16,512 nt of DNA from Alphaproteobacteria bacterium UBA2784 (GCA_002352285.1 DEIC01000001.1:1-16512); one strand, 5' to 3'. Shown: positions 1 to 9,003, counted from the stretch's first letter. The notes: generated from the letters alone by a model not told the origin. A program made the numbers and translations.

Positions 1-85
1 TGAATGTGCCGCCCGCCTTTGCGCCCGAAAAGGCGCCATCGACATAGGCCAGTGACTTCAGAAGCGTGGGGTCGGACAGTTTCAT
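1..85 (-). CDS. gabD: Succinate-semialdehyde dehydrogenase, N-terminal 28 codons only (cut by window edge)
   Basis: Reading the minus strand from an ATG at 85 gives MKLSDPTLLKSLAYVDGAFS and then GAKAGGTF before the window ends. This matches the usual beginning of GabD-type NAD(P)-dependent succinate-semialdehyde dehydrogenases (E. coli begins MKLNDSNLFRQQALINGEW). The family oxidises succinate semialdehyde to succinate in GABA breakdown. An in-frame ATG at 94 would add three residues (MAP). I prefer 85 because it lines up with the family start and has a weak GGATGG about 5-8 bases upstream. No catalytic residue lies in the visible part, so the call rests on the N-terminus alone. It follows the ABC genes on the same strand after about 80 bases, so co-transcription is possible. 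Confidence 0.75.
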   Translation of the reverse strand, partial: MKLSDPTLLKSLAYVDGAFSGAKAGGTF

Positions 86-167
86 GGGGGCCATCCATGG
101 AAAGGGGGGGCTGCGCCGCCACAGGACGTGCCAGCGAATGCCAACGCATGGCGCGTCTTCTATCGGG

Positions 168-1880
168 TCAGATCGTTTGCGGAAAGTCCGCTGGCGGCAG
201 GGGCGTATCCAGCCCCGGCACCTCGGCCAGAATCGGCACGATTCCGCCATTTTGGAGGACGGCGGCGGGGATGGGGCCAAGGGGCCGCTCCAGCCGCCCG
301 ACGGCGGCGGTAAAGGGGTCCACCGGATTGCCAAACACGCGAGACGGCGGCCCGGCATCGACCACATCACCACCATGAATGACGATGATGTCGTCCGCAA
401 ACCGCGCATCGCCCGCATCATGTGTGACCATCAGCATCGCAAGCTGCTGCTTCATGGCTGTGGCACGCGCCAGATCCAGAAACGCGTCGCGGTCGGCGGG
501 CGTCATGCCATCGGTGGCATCGCAAAGAAGAAGTCCCGGCGGCGCCATCACCAGCGCACGCGCCAGCGCCACACGCTGGCGGTCAAGGGGTGAAAGCTCA
601 TAGGGCCGCCGCGCAAGGTCGCGCGCGTCGAGGCCGATGGCGTCGATCGTTTCCTGCATGCGTGAATGACGCTCCTCGCTCGCTGCCAGACCATGGGTCT
701 TGAGCGGTTCGCGTATCGCATCGCCAACGCTGCGCATAGGGTCAAGTGTCCCCAGCCGATAGGGCCAGACGGCGCCCAGCCGCCAGCGCATGCGGCGCAG
801 CGTCTCGCCGGAGAGCCCCTCTGTATTCATGGACTCGACAAGGATCTTGCCCTTGGCGATGTCGCGCCGCCGCAGGATCGCATCCACAATTGCGCGCCGC
901 GCCTCTGCCGAGGATGAATAGATGCAAAGCGGGCGCCGGGTGACGGCGTCAAAGGTGAGGTTGCGCAAGACAGCTTTGCGCGGCTCCGCCAGATTGGCAA
1001 TCGTTACCTGCTCAAAACGGATGACCGAGGAAAGGCTCTGATGCGGTGCGCGGCCATTATGGCGCATGCGGGCTTCGTCTTCGGGCCGCACCGTATCCGG
1101 CGCGCCGAGGGTTTCAGCAACGCCGGCCCGCGGCGTGATGATGAGAAGCGCAAAGCCAAGCCGCTGGCGCAGCCGCGACAGGCCCTCAAGGAACCGCAGC
1201 CGGTCCAGCGCCTCTAGCTCGGCGCCCGGATCGACGGCAATTACGAGTGACGGTCCGCCTGCAAGACCCAGCGCAGCGGCCAGCCGGTGCTGGTCGCGCA
1301 TCGCAATCTCGCAGGGAAGTTTCTTGCGCGCCGCGGCGATATCACGGAACCCCAGTTCTTTCAGCGCGTCAAGAATGCGCGATGCGCCCTGCGGGGCTGC
1401 GCGCGTCACCGCGATGTGATCGATCATGAACCCGGCGGCCTCGCCCTGCGGCAGCACACGGCGCGGATCATCAAAGATGATGCCGGTCATCTGCGCCCTG
1501 GCCTTGGGATGTTCGCCATCAACGGCAATGGTGCCCTGATAGGGAAACCCGTTGGTGCCGGAAATCACGCAGGCAAGCGCCCGGCCAGCCTCCGCTGTGG
1601 CATCAAGCCACCGCACCTCGCCCTTATGCAGCGTCAGTGAAATCGGCCCGGCGATGACATTGCCGTCGGCATCTTCGACGCTGAAGTCTTTCAGATAGAG
1701 GGCAGGTAAGATTTCCGGCGCAGCCACCGGCTCAGCAACTTCAAGAACGGGCGCGACGGCCACAATTTTCTCTTCAAGCAGATCGGGAGGCCGCGCGATT
1801 TCCTGCGCCAGCTCCGGCATGTCGGTCAGCGTCACGCCGGGCTCTTCCGGCAATTCGTTGTCGTGCGGATCGGGCATCAT
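168..1880 (-). CDS. Fused double ATP-binding-cassette protein of Opp/Dpp type with degenerate nucleotide-binding motifs
   Basis: This 570-residue protein has two ABC-ATPase-like halves (about 60-260 and 285-535), the layout of fused DppD-DppF/YejF proteins that power peptide import. The Opp-type landmarks can be aligned, but the catalytic ones are mostly gone. In half 1 the Walker A slot reads DATAEAGRA (93-101, no GxxGxGK[ST]), the signature slot is EIAMR (191-195), Walker B is VDPG (D217, no Glu) and the H-loop slot is TPRAG (no His). In half 2 the Walker A slot is YSSSAEARRA (321-330), the Q-loop slot is WPYRLGTLDP, the signature is LSPLD (429-433 instead of LSGGQ) and Walker B is CDATD (D454, Ala replacing Glu). 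Only H487 (VTHD) is kept. The first 60 residues are acidic and proline-rich. The frame is intact, and its ATG overlaps the permease stop (ATGA), so the two are translationally coupled. Classical ATP hydrolysis looks unlikely; a structural or regulatory role, or use of another ATPase, is inference. Confidence 0.85.
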   Translation of the reverse strand: MMPDPHDNELPEEPGVTLTDMPELAQEIARPPDLLEEKIVAVAPVLEVAEPVAAPEILPALYLKDFSVEDADGNVIAGPISLTLHKGEVRWLDATAEAGRALACVISGTNGFPYQGTIAVDGEHPKARAQMTGIIFDDPRRVLPQGEAAGFMIDHIAVTRAAPQGASRILDALKELGFRDIAAARKKLPCEIAMRDQHRLAAALGLAGGPSLVIAVDPGAELEALDRLRFLEGLSRLRQRLGFALLIITPRAGVAETLGAPDTVRPEDEARMRHNGRAPHQSLSSVIRFEQVTIANLAEPRKAVLRNLTFDAVTRRPLCIYSSSAEARRAIVDAILRRRDIAKGKILVESMNTEGLSGETLRRMRWRLGAVWPYRLGTLDPMRSVGDAIREPLKTHGLAASEERHSRMQETIDAIGLDARDLARRPYELSPLDRQRVALARALVMAPPGLLLCDATDGMTPADRDAFLDLARATAMKQQLAMLMVTHDAGDARFADDIIVIHGGDVVDAGPPSRVFGNPVDPFTAAVGRLERPLGPIPAAVLQNGGIVPILAEVPGLDTPLPPADFPQTI

Positions 1881-3445
1881 GGCCGTGGCCCCTCGCGCCG
1901 GGAGAGCCGCGCGGTCGAAAGTGCGGCCAGCGCCAAAAGCAGCGCCAGGGCAGCCGCAGCGCCAAGTGAGGCGCCATCATAACCCGCACGGCTGGCCTTG
2001 GCGATGATCGCGCCCAGCGTCGGCGGATCACCCGCGCCGCCAAGTCCCGCAAAATCAAGCGTTGAGATCAAGAGGAGCGCCGCAGGCAGGAAACTCAAAA
2101 GCGATCCTGCAACGACTGGCATCACATTGGGCAGCACATGCCGCAAGAGGATGGAACCCTCACCAGCGCCGCTCACGCGCACGGCTTCCGCATATCCGGT
2201 GCGGCCCGCCTGCAGGACGGCGCGATGGATGATCGAAAACATCAACGGGAAGAGAATGGCCGCCGTCGCCGCCAGAAGTGTAAAGCCGTGGCCTGCGCTC
2301 AAGGCGGCAACGATGATGGCAAGCAGCAAAGGTGGCGCCGCCGCAGCTGACCCGGCCAGCGCATCAATCAGGCGGCCAATGCCCGTTTCAGGCGCAAGCA
2401 GGAGCGCAAGGATTGTTGCCGCAAGGCCCGATGCCGCCAGCGCCGCCAGCGTCAGGATCAGCGTGGTCGATGTGGTCTCGACCAGTTCCGAATAGCCGGA
2501 AAATCCGGGCAGCAACGCAGGGCCATAAAGCGCAAGAGCATAGAGCGCAGCCGTCAGAAATCCGAATATCGACAGCACCCCAAAGCTGCGCAGCGTATCG
2601 CCCCGGCGGCGCCCGCGCGGCAGCAAGTTCTGGTCACGCTGGCGGCGTGCACGGCCGGGCGCCATCAGAAGGTGGATGAAAAGCACAAGCGCCGTGCCCG
2701 TCACGAAAATCGCGCCCAGCACGAATGCGGCCGCGCTGAGCGAAAGGGCGTCCCCGCTGACCGCCGCGCGCATCAAGGCGCATCCGGCGCCATCGATGTC
2801 AAACACATGCTCAGCAATCGCTGCAAGGCCGACGCCCCAGCCAAACAGGCGCTGGCTGCGCAACAGATAATCGCGCCGCGCCTCGCGCCGCAAAATTTTG
2901 CGCCGCAGCCATGGCGCGCTTTCGCCTGCCAGCACCGGTCCCTCATCAGCCAGCGCACGGCGGCGGATCAGCGTGACATTCATCGCCATCGAGGCGGCGA
3001 GCGCGAGAAGCGCAACCGACATCGCCGCCATGGCAAGCAGATAGGAGAGCAGGGGATCGCTTCCGGCTGCGCCCGTCAAAAGCGGCGCTGCAAAAAAGAC
3101 CGGCAGCGCAAAGGCGGCGATGCGCCCCGTATCCACCAATCGCGCCATGCGCTTGTTGGCGCGCAGGCCCGCGCGGATGCCGATGAACCCGCCGGCCACC
3201 AGCGCAGCCATCACGGGCGCGAAGATTGCCAGCGCTGAAAGCGCCAACGGGCTTAGCGGTGACAGCGCAGTCTCACCAAAGGCGAGCGCCTCCAGCCTGC
3301 TCACAAACGTTTCGGCAATACTGTCATCCCAGCCCTGAAAAAGCGGGATTGCCGCGATCAGGACTGCGATCAGACTGCCGCCAATGGCAGCGCCAAGCGC
3401 GCGCAGGCGGATTTTGCGGGGCGGTCGACGAACCAGCGTCAGCAT
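1877..3445 (-). CDS. Fused ABC permease (DppB-like plus DppC-like halves) of a dipeptide/oligopeptide-type importer
   Basis: This is a 522-residue, very hydrophobic protein with two permease-like halves. The N-terminal half (to about 265) ends in a stretch, EHVFDIDGAGCALMRAAVSG (212-231), that resembles the ETxFxxPGLGRL segment near the C-terminus of OppB/DppB. The C-terminal half (about 285-515) carries a recognisable EAA loop (YAEAVRVSGAGEG...RHVLPN, 418-440) followed by LDFAGLGG and PPTLGAII, as in OppC/DppC. The EAA loop of the first half (about 158-195) is hard to recognise. Permeases of this family are normally separate proteins of about 300 residues, so this is a compact fusion. A GGAGG five bases before the ATG supports the start. 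The stop overlaps the start of the degenerate ATP-binding protein. No periplasmic binding protein is present in the window, so the substrate is unknown. Confidence 0.8.
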   Translation of the reverse strand: MLTLVRRPPRKIRLRALGAAIGGSLIAVLIAAIPLFQGWDDSIAETFVSRLEALAFGETALSPLSPLALSALAIFAPVMAALVAGGFIGIRAGLRANKRMARLVDTGRIAAFALPVFFAAPLLTGAAGSDPLLSYLLAMAAMSVALLALAASMAMNVTLIRRRALADEGPVLAGESAPWLRRKILRREARRDYLLRSQRLFGWGVGLAAIAEHVFDIDGAGCALMRAAVSGDALSLSAAAFVLGAIFVTGTALVLFIHLLMAPGRARRQRDQNLLPRGRRRGDTLRSFGVLSIFGFLTAALYALALYGPALLPGFSGYSELVETTSTTLILTLAALAASGLAATILALLLAPETGIGRLIDALAGSAAAAPPLLLAIIVAALSAGHGFTLLAATAAILFPLMFSIIHRAVLQAGRTGYAEAVRVSGAGEGSILLRHVLPNVMPVVAGSLLSFLPAALLLISTLDFAGLGGAGDPPTLGAIIAKASRAGYDGASLGAAAALALLLALAALSTARLSRREGPRP

Positions 3446-3598
3446 GACGGCCTCCGTTCACCTTCAAGTGACCCGGATGTGATGCCTGTGGCCGCGTGCA
3501 ATTCTCCTGAACCCATGTAATGTGCCGCCACAAGGCGCGGACCGGCCAAGGGGCGGCGGTTCCGTGCATCACGGGGCCCCTTGAAGAACGGTACTGCC

Positions 3599-5788
3599 AT
3601 GGCGCGTGCGAGCATCTCTGTATCAAGCCGGAAACGGTTTCTCGGCCTCTTTTTGGGCCTTGGTCTGACGGCGTCAGCCTTGACCCTGTTCCAATCCGGC
3701 ACAGTGGTGGCGGAATCGGGCGAGGGCGTGGCAGCGCCAACTCCGCCGGTCGCAAAAATCGTGCCCCATGAACTGACCCTCCATGGCATCACCCGCACCG
3801 ATAATTATTACTGGCTGAACCAGAAGGAGAACCCGGAAGTCATCGCCCATCTGGAGGCCGAAAACGCCTATGCCGATGCGATGCTGGCGGACCTGAAGCC
3901 GATCGAGGACGAGCTCTATTCCGAGATGGAAGACCGCCTCGACGACGAGGAGAAGAGCGTCCCCTATACCGACAACGGTTACGTTTACGAGACGGTCTAT
4001 GAAGAGGGCGCCGATTACGAAACCGTCTATCGGACCAAAGTGGGCGAGGGCAATGCCCGCGAAGTTCTTCTCGACGTCACCAAAATGGCCGAGGGTCACG
4101 ACCAGTACAATCTGAACAACTGGTCCGTCAGCCCCGACAACCGCAAGATCGCCTATGCCGTCGATTTCTCGGGCGACCGCGTCCACACGATCTTTGTCCG
4201 TGACATTGCAACCGGCGAAGTTTCAGCGGAGACGGTGACGGGTGCAGGCTCTGACATTGCCTGGGCCGCTGACGGTTCTGCTTTCCTCTATATTCGCGTC
4301 GATCCTCAGACAATCCGCGACTATCAGGTCTGGCGCCACACGGTGGGCACGCCGGTTGAAAGCGACGTGATGGTGATGGAGGAGCCCGACGATACGTTCT
4401 CGTTCGGCGTCGGCCTGACCAAGTCGCGCGAATTCATCGTCATTCTCGATTATCACCGCCAGTGGACGCAGGCCTGGGTGATCCCGGCCTCTGATCCTGC
4501 GGCAACGCCGGTGCTGATCGCGCCGAAGGTGCACGGCGAAAGCTATTTCGTCGATCACGTGGGCGATTATTTCTATATCCGCACCAACAAGAATGCGCCG
4601 GACTACAAGATCGTGCGCGCGCCCGAAGCCGACCCGTCGCAGGCGAACTGGGAAGATGTCGTGCCGCACACCGAAGGCTTCTTCATCTCGAACTACGAGG
4701 TGTTTGAGCGTTTCATCGTCATCGACCAGTCGCACGACGCCGTCATCTCCATGCGCATCATCCGCCTCGATGGCGGGCCCGACATGATGGTGCCGCGCGA
4801 TGAAGATATCGGCGTCGGCTCGATGGGTGATTTCAGCGATGCCGTCAATCTCGACGTGCACACAACCAAAGTCCGCTATGGCTTCATGGGGCCGATTACG
4901 CCCACGCGCATTTATGAGTTTGATGTCGATACGGGTGAACTGGTGACGCTCAAGGAGGATCCGGTGGTGCGCTGGTTTGATCCCGCGCCCTATACGGTAG
5001 AGCGCATCGAGGCGACTGCGCCCGATGGCGAGAAGGTGCCGGTCACGCTCGTCTACCGCACGGAGCTCAAGCGCGAAGGCGGCAATCCGCTCTTGATCCA
5101 GGGCTATGGCGCCTATGGCTCCAGCGAGGATCCGATCTTCCGCACGACATGGTTCTCACTGGTGGACCGCGGCTTTGTTTATGCCATCGCGCATATCCGT
5201 GGCGGCCGTGAAATGGGCCAGCGCTGGTATGAAGGCGGCCGCATGGCCAACAAGAGGAACACCTTCACCGACTTCATCGCCGCAACCGAAGCCGTGATTG
5301 CATCGGGCCTGGCTGACCCCTCAAAGGTCTTCGCCCGTGGCGGTTCGGCCGGCGGCTTGCTGGTGGGCGCGGTCGCCAACCTGCGGCCTGACCTTTACAA
5401 CGCCATCGTTGCCGAAGTGCCGTTCGTGGATGTGCTGACCACGATGTCGGACGCCACCATTCCGCTCACGACGTTTGAATATGAGGAGTGGGGCAATCCC
5501 GAAATCCGCGAGCAGTACGACTGGATGGCGGCCTATTCGCCGTACGACAATGTGCGCGCGGTTGATTATCCGGCGCTCTACATCACGACGGGCCTGAACG
5601 ACAGCCAGGTCGGCTATTTCGAACCGGCCAAATGGGTCGCACGCCTTCGCGCCACCGAGACCGGCAACAGCGAAATCTACTTCCGCACCAACATGGGTGC
5701 AGGCCATGGCGGCGATTCCGGTCGCCTCGGCTGGCTGGAGGAGCGTGCGCAGCTGATGGCGTTCCTTGTGGGCCGCGCAAGGGAGTAA
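3599..5788 (+). CDS. ptrB: Oligopeptidase B (S9A prolyl-oligopeptidase family serine peptidase), exported form
   Basis: The product is 729 residues from the ATG at 3599. The N-terminus has a basic stretch (SSRKR), a hydrophobic run (about 14-31) and a plausible cleavage after VVA (about 38), which makes a Sec signal peptide likely. The rest has an S9 N-cap and beta-propeller region (TDNYYWLNQKENP, then repeated strands) and a C-terminal alpha/beta hydrolase. The catalytic triad is visible: S583 in GGSAGG, D668 in GLNDSQVGYF and H703 in GAGHGGDSGR. The family cuts short peptides after basic residues. A TTG at 3581 would extend the frame by six residues; I prefer the ATG because it gives a cleaner signal peptide. 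Classical PtrB is cytosolic and about 690 residues long, so the added leader points to periplasmic peptide digestion. Its neighbour is a peptide-type ABC system, which fits loosely. Confidence 0.92.
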   Translation: MARASISVSSRKRFLGLFLGLGLTASALTLFQSGTVVAESGEGVAAPTPPVAKIVPHELTLHGITRTDNYYWLNQKENPEVIAHLEAENAYADAMLADLKPIEDELYSEMEDRLDDEEKSVPYTDNGYVYETVYEEGADYETVYRTKVGEGNAREVLLDVTKMAEGHDQYNLNNWSVSPDNRKIAYAVDFSGDRVHTIFVRDIATGEVSAETVTGAGSDIAWAADGSAFLYIRVDPQTIRDYQVWRHTVGTPVESDVMVMEEPDDTFSFGVGLTKSREFIVILDYHRQWTQAWVIPASDPAATPVLIAPKVHGESYFVDHVGDYFYIRTNKNAPDYKIVRAPEADPSQANWEDVVPHTEGFFISNYEVFERFIVIDQSHDAVISMRIIRLDGGPDMMVPRDEDIGVGSMGDFSDAVNLDVHTTKVRYGFMGPITPTRIYEFDVDTGELVTLKEDPVVRWFDPAPYTVERIEATAPDGEKVPVTLVYRTELKREGGNPLLIQGYGAYGSSEDPIFRTTWFSLVDRGFVYAIAHIRGGREMGQRWYEGGRMANKRNTFTDFIAATEAVIASGLADPSKVFARGGSAGGLLVGAVANLRPDLYNAIVAEVPFVDVLTTMSDATIPLTTFEYEEWGNPEIREQYDWMAAYSPYDNVRAVDYPALYITTGLNDSQVGYFEPAKWVARLRATETGNSEIYFRTNMGAGHGGDSGRLGWLEERAQLMAFLVGRARE

Positions 5789-5793
5789 CCGCA

Positions 5794-6014
5794 TCGAATG
5801 CGCACAGAACGCGTACGTCTCCGGGTTTTGAAGAGCTAACCTCCGCCTCCTCCGCCTTCGCGGGGGAGGCACGTTTTGCGCTTGCAAAACGGGTGGGGGA
5901 ACAGCGGCAAATGAATGCCCCCACCCGGATTTGAGTTCGCGCCGCTCACGCAAATCCGACCTCCCCCGCAACAAGTTGCGGAGGAGGTGGAAGAAAGATC
6001 TGTGAATCCGACGA
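5794..6014. repeat. Hairpin-rich intergenic element, copy 1
   Basis: This non-coding stretch lies between the convergent genes ptrB and radC. In order it contains a CTCC-rich/GGGGGAGG arm (about 5840-5869), a perfect 8-bp hairpin (5872-5891, CGTTTTGC/GCAAAACG), an outer stem GGGTGGGGG (5891-5899) with CCCCCACCC (5918-5926), a hairpin GGATTTG/CAAATCC (5927-5957), and a 13-bp stem with one mismatch (5960-5987, centred on CCGCAACAAGTTGCGG). Bases 5958-6011 match 9165-9218 of copy 2 at 52 of 54 positions. The right end reaches the radC stop codon. The left end is estimated from partial similarity (TCGAATGCGCACAGA) to the terminal repeat of copy 2. No target duplication is seen here. Confidence 0.8.
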
Positions 6015-6016
6015 GG

Positions 6017-6725
<709 letters not shown>

Positions 6726-6742
<17 letters not shown>

Positions 6743-7544
6743 AGGGCGGCCGGTGCAGCCCGGCAGGTGAGGCCGTGAAGATTTCGACGCCGGTGGCGGT
6801 CACGCCTACGCTGTGTTCAAACTGCGCCGACAGAAGCTTGTCGCGTGTCACGGCAGTCCACCCGTCGCTGAGCAGCTTCACGGCGGCCTTGCCCTGATTG
6901 ATCATCGGCTCAATGGTGAAAAACATGCCTTCGCGCAAGGCAAGGCCCTGACCCTTGTCGCCATAATGCAGGATGTTTGGCGGCTCGTGGAAAATGCGGC
7001 CCACGCCATGGCCGCAGAAATCACGCACCACGGAATAACGCTGCGCCTCGGCATAGGTCTGGATCGCATGGCCGATATCGCCCAGTGTCGCGCCGGGGCG
7101 CACCACTTCGATCCCCTTCATCATCGCGTCATACGTGACATCGACAAGGCGCCGCGCCTTCAAGGGCACATCACCCACCAGATACATGCGGCTGGTATCG
7201 CCATGCCAGCCATCGACGATCACGGTCACATCGATATTGACGATGTCGCCGTCTTTCAGCGCGCGCTCCTCGGGAATGCCGTGGCAGACGACATGATTGA
7301 TCGACGTGCACAGCGCCTTGCGGTAGCCGCGATAGAACACGGTAGCGGGAATGGCCCCGTGATCGAGCACGAATTGATGCGCCAGACGGTCAAGATGCGC
7401 CGTGGTAACGCCGGGCGCCACATGCGGCACCAGCATGTCGAGCACTTCGGCGGCCAGCCGCCCGGCCTTGCGCATGCCCGCAAAGCCTTCCGCTCCGTAA
7501 AGGCGGATCTGCGTCGGCGAAGGAATGTCAATCAGGTCGGTCAT
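6726..7544 (-). CDS. map: Methionine aminopeptidase, type I
   Basis: This 272-residue cytosolic enzyme removes the initiator methionine from new proteins. All five metal ligands of the pita-bread fold are present: D105 (NIDVTV), D116 (HGDTSRMY), H179 (CGHGVGRIFHEPP), E212 (TIEPM) and E243 (QFEHSVGV). The substrate-side H88 (VCHGIPE) is also present. There is no type II insert. The ATG at 7544 has a weak GGGA in front. The gene overlaps radC downstream and faces away from the cinA-like gene, with a plausible sigma-70 promoter between them. Confidence 0.97.
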
Positions 7545-7568
7545 GGAGTCCCATCAGGCAAGGCGGTT

Positions 7569-7597
7569 GTTATATAGAAGGTGCGGGTAATTCGCAA
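7569..7597 (-). promoter_or_regulatory. Candidate sigma-70-type promoter for map-radC
   Basis: On the minus strand, TTGCGA (7597-7592) and TATAAC (7574-7569) are separated by 17 bases. Transcription would start near 7562 and give a leader of about 18 bases before the map ATG. The call is motif-based only; alphaproteobacterial housekeeping promoters tolerate this consensus. Confidence 0.5.
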
Positions 7598-7620
7598 AAT
7601 GGCGTTAACGGCAGGAATTC

Positions 7621-8364
7621 ATGGCAGAGGCGGCGATCCTGATTATCGGTGACGAGATTCTTTCCGGCCGCACCCAGGACACGAACACGGCCACCATCGC
7701 CCAGTTTCTGGGCGCGCGCGGCATTCCGGTGCGCGCTGTGCGCGTCTGCCCGGACGTCGAAGGCGAGATCATTGCCGACCTGAACGCTCTGCGCAGCCGC
7801 TTCGATTATGTGTTCACGACCGGCGGCATCGGGCCCACGCACGACGACATCACCGCCGATGCGGTTGCCAAAGCCTTTGGTCTGGCGATTGATTATCACC
7901 CGGATGCCTTTGCGCTTCTTGAAAAGCACTATGGCGCAGAGAACTTCAACGAGGCCCGCCGCCGCATGGCGCGCGCGCCCGTGGGTGCAACGCTGATCGA
8001 CAATCCCGTGTCCAAGGCGCCGGGCTTTCGCATTGGCAATGTCTTTGTGCTGGCGGGCGTGCCGCGCGTGATGCGCGCGATGCTGGATTCGCTTTCGCCC
8101 ATGCTGCCGGGGGGCAAGCCGCTTCTGTCGAAAACAATCAGCGCCCATACGGGCGAAGGCGTGATCGCCAAGGCGCTGGCCGGGGTGCAGAACGCCTATC
8201 CCGATATCGCCATCGGCTCCTATCCCTTTTACCGGAACGACCGGTACGGCGTTTCTGTTGTGGCCCGCAGCGCCGATCCCGACCGGCTGGCGGCGGTGGA
8301 ATCAGCCCTGTTCACCATGTTCGAGGGGCTGGGGGTCAAGGCGTTTGCGGGCGAGCCGGCCTGA
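7621..8364 (+). CDS. CinA-like MoCF-domain protein (competence/damage-inducible protein A, N-terminal domain only)
   Basis: The product is 247 residues. The N-terminal part has the MoCF/molybdopterin-binding fold signatures ILIIGDEILSGRTQDTN (6-22) and TTGGIGPTHDDIT (67-78), then FVLAGVP near residue 140-150. This is the COG1058 domain, which in CinA is an ADP-ribose/nucleotide pyrophosphatase module. The C-terminal nicotinamide-nucleotide amidase (PncC) domain of full CinA is absent, so this is the stand-alone form common in alphaproteobacteria. AGGA lies about six bases before the ATG. It is transcribed divergently from map. Confidence 0.9.
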   Translation: MAEAAILIIGDEILSGRTQDTNTATIAQFLGARGIPVRAVRVCPDVEGEIIADLNALRSRFDYVFTTGGIGPTHDDITADAVAKAFGLAIDYHPDAFALLEKHYGAENFNEARRRMARAPVGATLIDNPVSKAPGFRIGNVFVLAGVPRVMRAMLDSLSPMLPGGKPLLSKTISAHTGEGVIAKALAGVQNAYPDIAIGSYPFYRNDRYGVSVVARSADPDRLAAVESALFTMFEGLGVKAFAGEPA

Positions 8365-8634
8365 CCCGGCAAGCGGCCATCGCGCCGAATCCGGCCAAAA
8401 CGGGGCGGCAAGCGGGCCCAGAGCGTGGCCTTGGCCGGGCGGCGTTGCGGCAAAACCACGGCTCCGGGGCATTTCCCGCCCAACCGCTTGCGGCAGGCCG
8501 AAAAACCTGATGCATTTCCTCGTGCTTACGCTAGATTCACGGTCGGGGATGTACCGGCAGCAGGCGGAACCGTTTTCAATACGGCCCTTTGCCACCGGCG
8601 CGACAATGACGAACAACGGTCAGGGAGATCTGGA

Positions 8635-8907
8635 ATGACACTGTTTGCAAAGGCGATTGCGGGGGCAGCCGCCGGATTGGGATTGCTTGCGGCGGCCAGC
8701 ATCGCGAATGCGGCTGACGCGGCGCGTGAAAACTACAATCAGGCTGGTACGCACCAGTTCTATGTGTGGTGCACGGGCTCAACCGCCAGCTACACCACCA
8801 CGGCTGACGGCGCCAACGCCGAAGAAGCCCAGATGAAGGCCTATGAAGAGGCCAAGGCGCAGGGCAAGACGACCTGCTGGCCGATCTGGCAGGGCAAGGC
8901 GGGCTAA
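8635..8907 (+). CDS. Small secreted protein with signal peptide, function unknown
   Basis: The product is 90 residues from the ATG at 8635, which is preceded by GGGAG. The frame stays open upstream to 8425, but the ribosome site and signal peptide fix this start. The N-terminus MTLFAKAIAGAAAGLGLLAA...ANA is a clear Sec signal with cleavage predicted after ANA (about 26). The mature part of about 64 residues has two cysteines (in WCTGS and TCWPI) that could form one disulfide. It also has an Ala/Glu/Lys-rich helix (NAEEAQMKAYEEAKAQGK) between them and several aromatic residues. I recognise no family. The gene ends just before a strong intrinsic terminator, so it is probably monocistronic and well expressed. 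The 270 bases upstream (8365-8634) hold no gene I can support. Confidence 0.8.
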   Translation: MTLFAKAIAGAAAGLGLLAAASIANAADAARENYNQAGTHQFYVWCTGSTASYTTTADGANAEEAQMKAYEEAKAQGKTTCWPIWQGKAG

Positions 8908-8931
8908 GCCCCCTCGCCTGGAGAAAGTTTG

Positions 8932-8970
8932 AAACGGCGGTCCCTCGGGGCCGCCGTTTTGTTTTTCTTC
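8932..8970 (+). terminator. Rho-independent terminator after the small secreted protein gene
   Basis: A perfect 9-bp stem AAACGGCGG (8932-8940) / CCGCCGTTT (8951-8959) is followed by a T-rich run (TTTTGTTTTTCTT). It starts 24 bases after the stop codon. Confidence 0.88.
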
Positions 8971-8991
8971 GCGCCCCTGTCTTCAGCCTCC

Positions 8992-9003
8992 CCTTTGATA
9001 AAA
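8992..9003. repeat. Left 12-bp target-site duplication
   Basis: CCTTTGATAAAA here is identical to 9222-9233 and directly abuts the left inverted repeat of the 218-bp element. Confidence 0.75.

Noticed and set aside
2672..3238. Long plus-strand open frame opposite the permease gene
   Set aside because: It is very Arg/His/Gln-rich, has no ribosome site or domain, and mirrors the codon structure of the minus-strand permease; a shadow frame.
4223..4861. 212-codon minus-strand frame inside ptrB
   Set aside because: Antisense to a well conserved peptidase; His/Asp/Val-rich composition is typical of shadow translation.
6813..7577. 254-codon plus-strand frame opposite map
   Set aside because: map carries all metal ligands on the minus strand; the opposite frame shows no motif and reads as its shadow.
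8232..8260. ACCGGAACGACCGGT palindrome-like stretch as a regulatory site
   Set aside because: It lies within conserved cinA coding sequence and is explained by codons.
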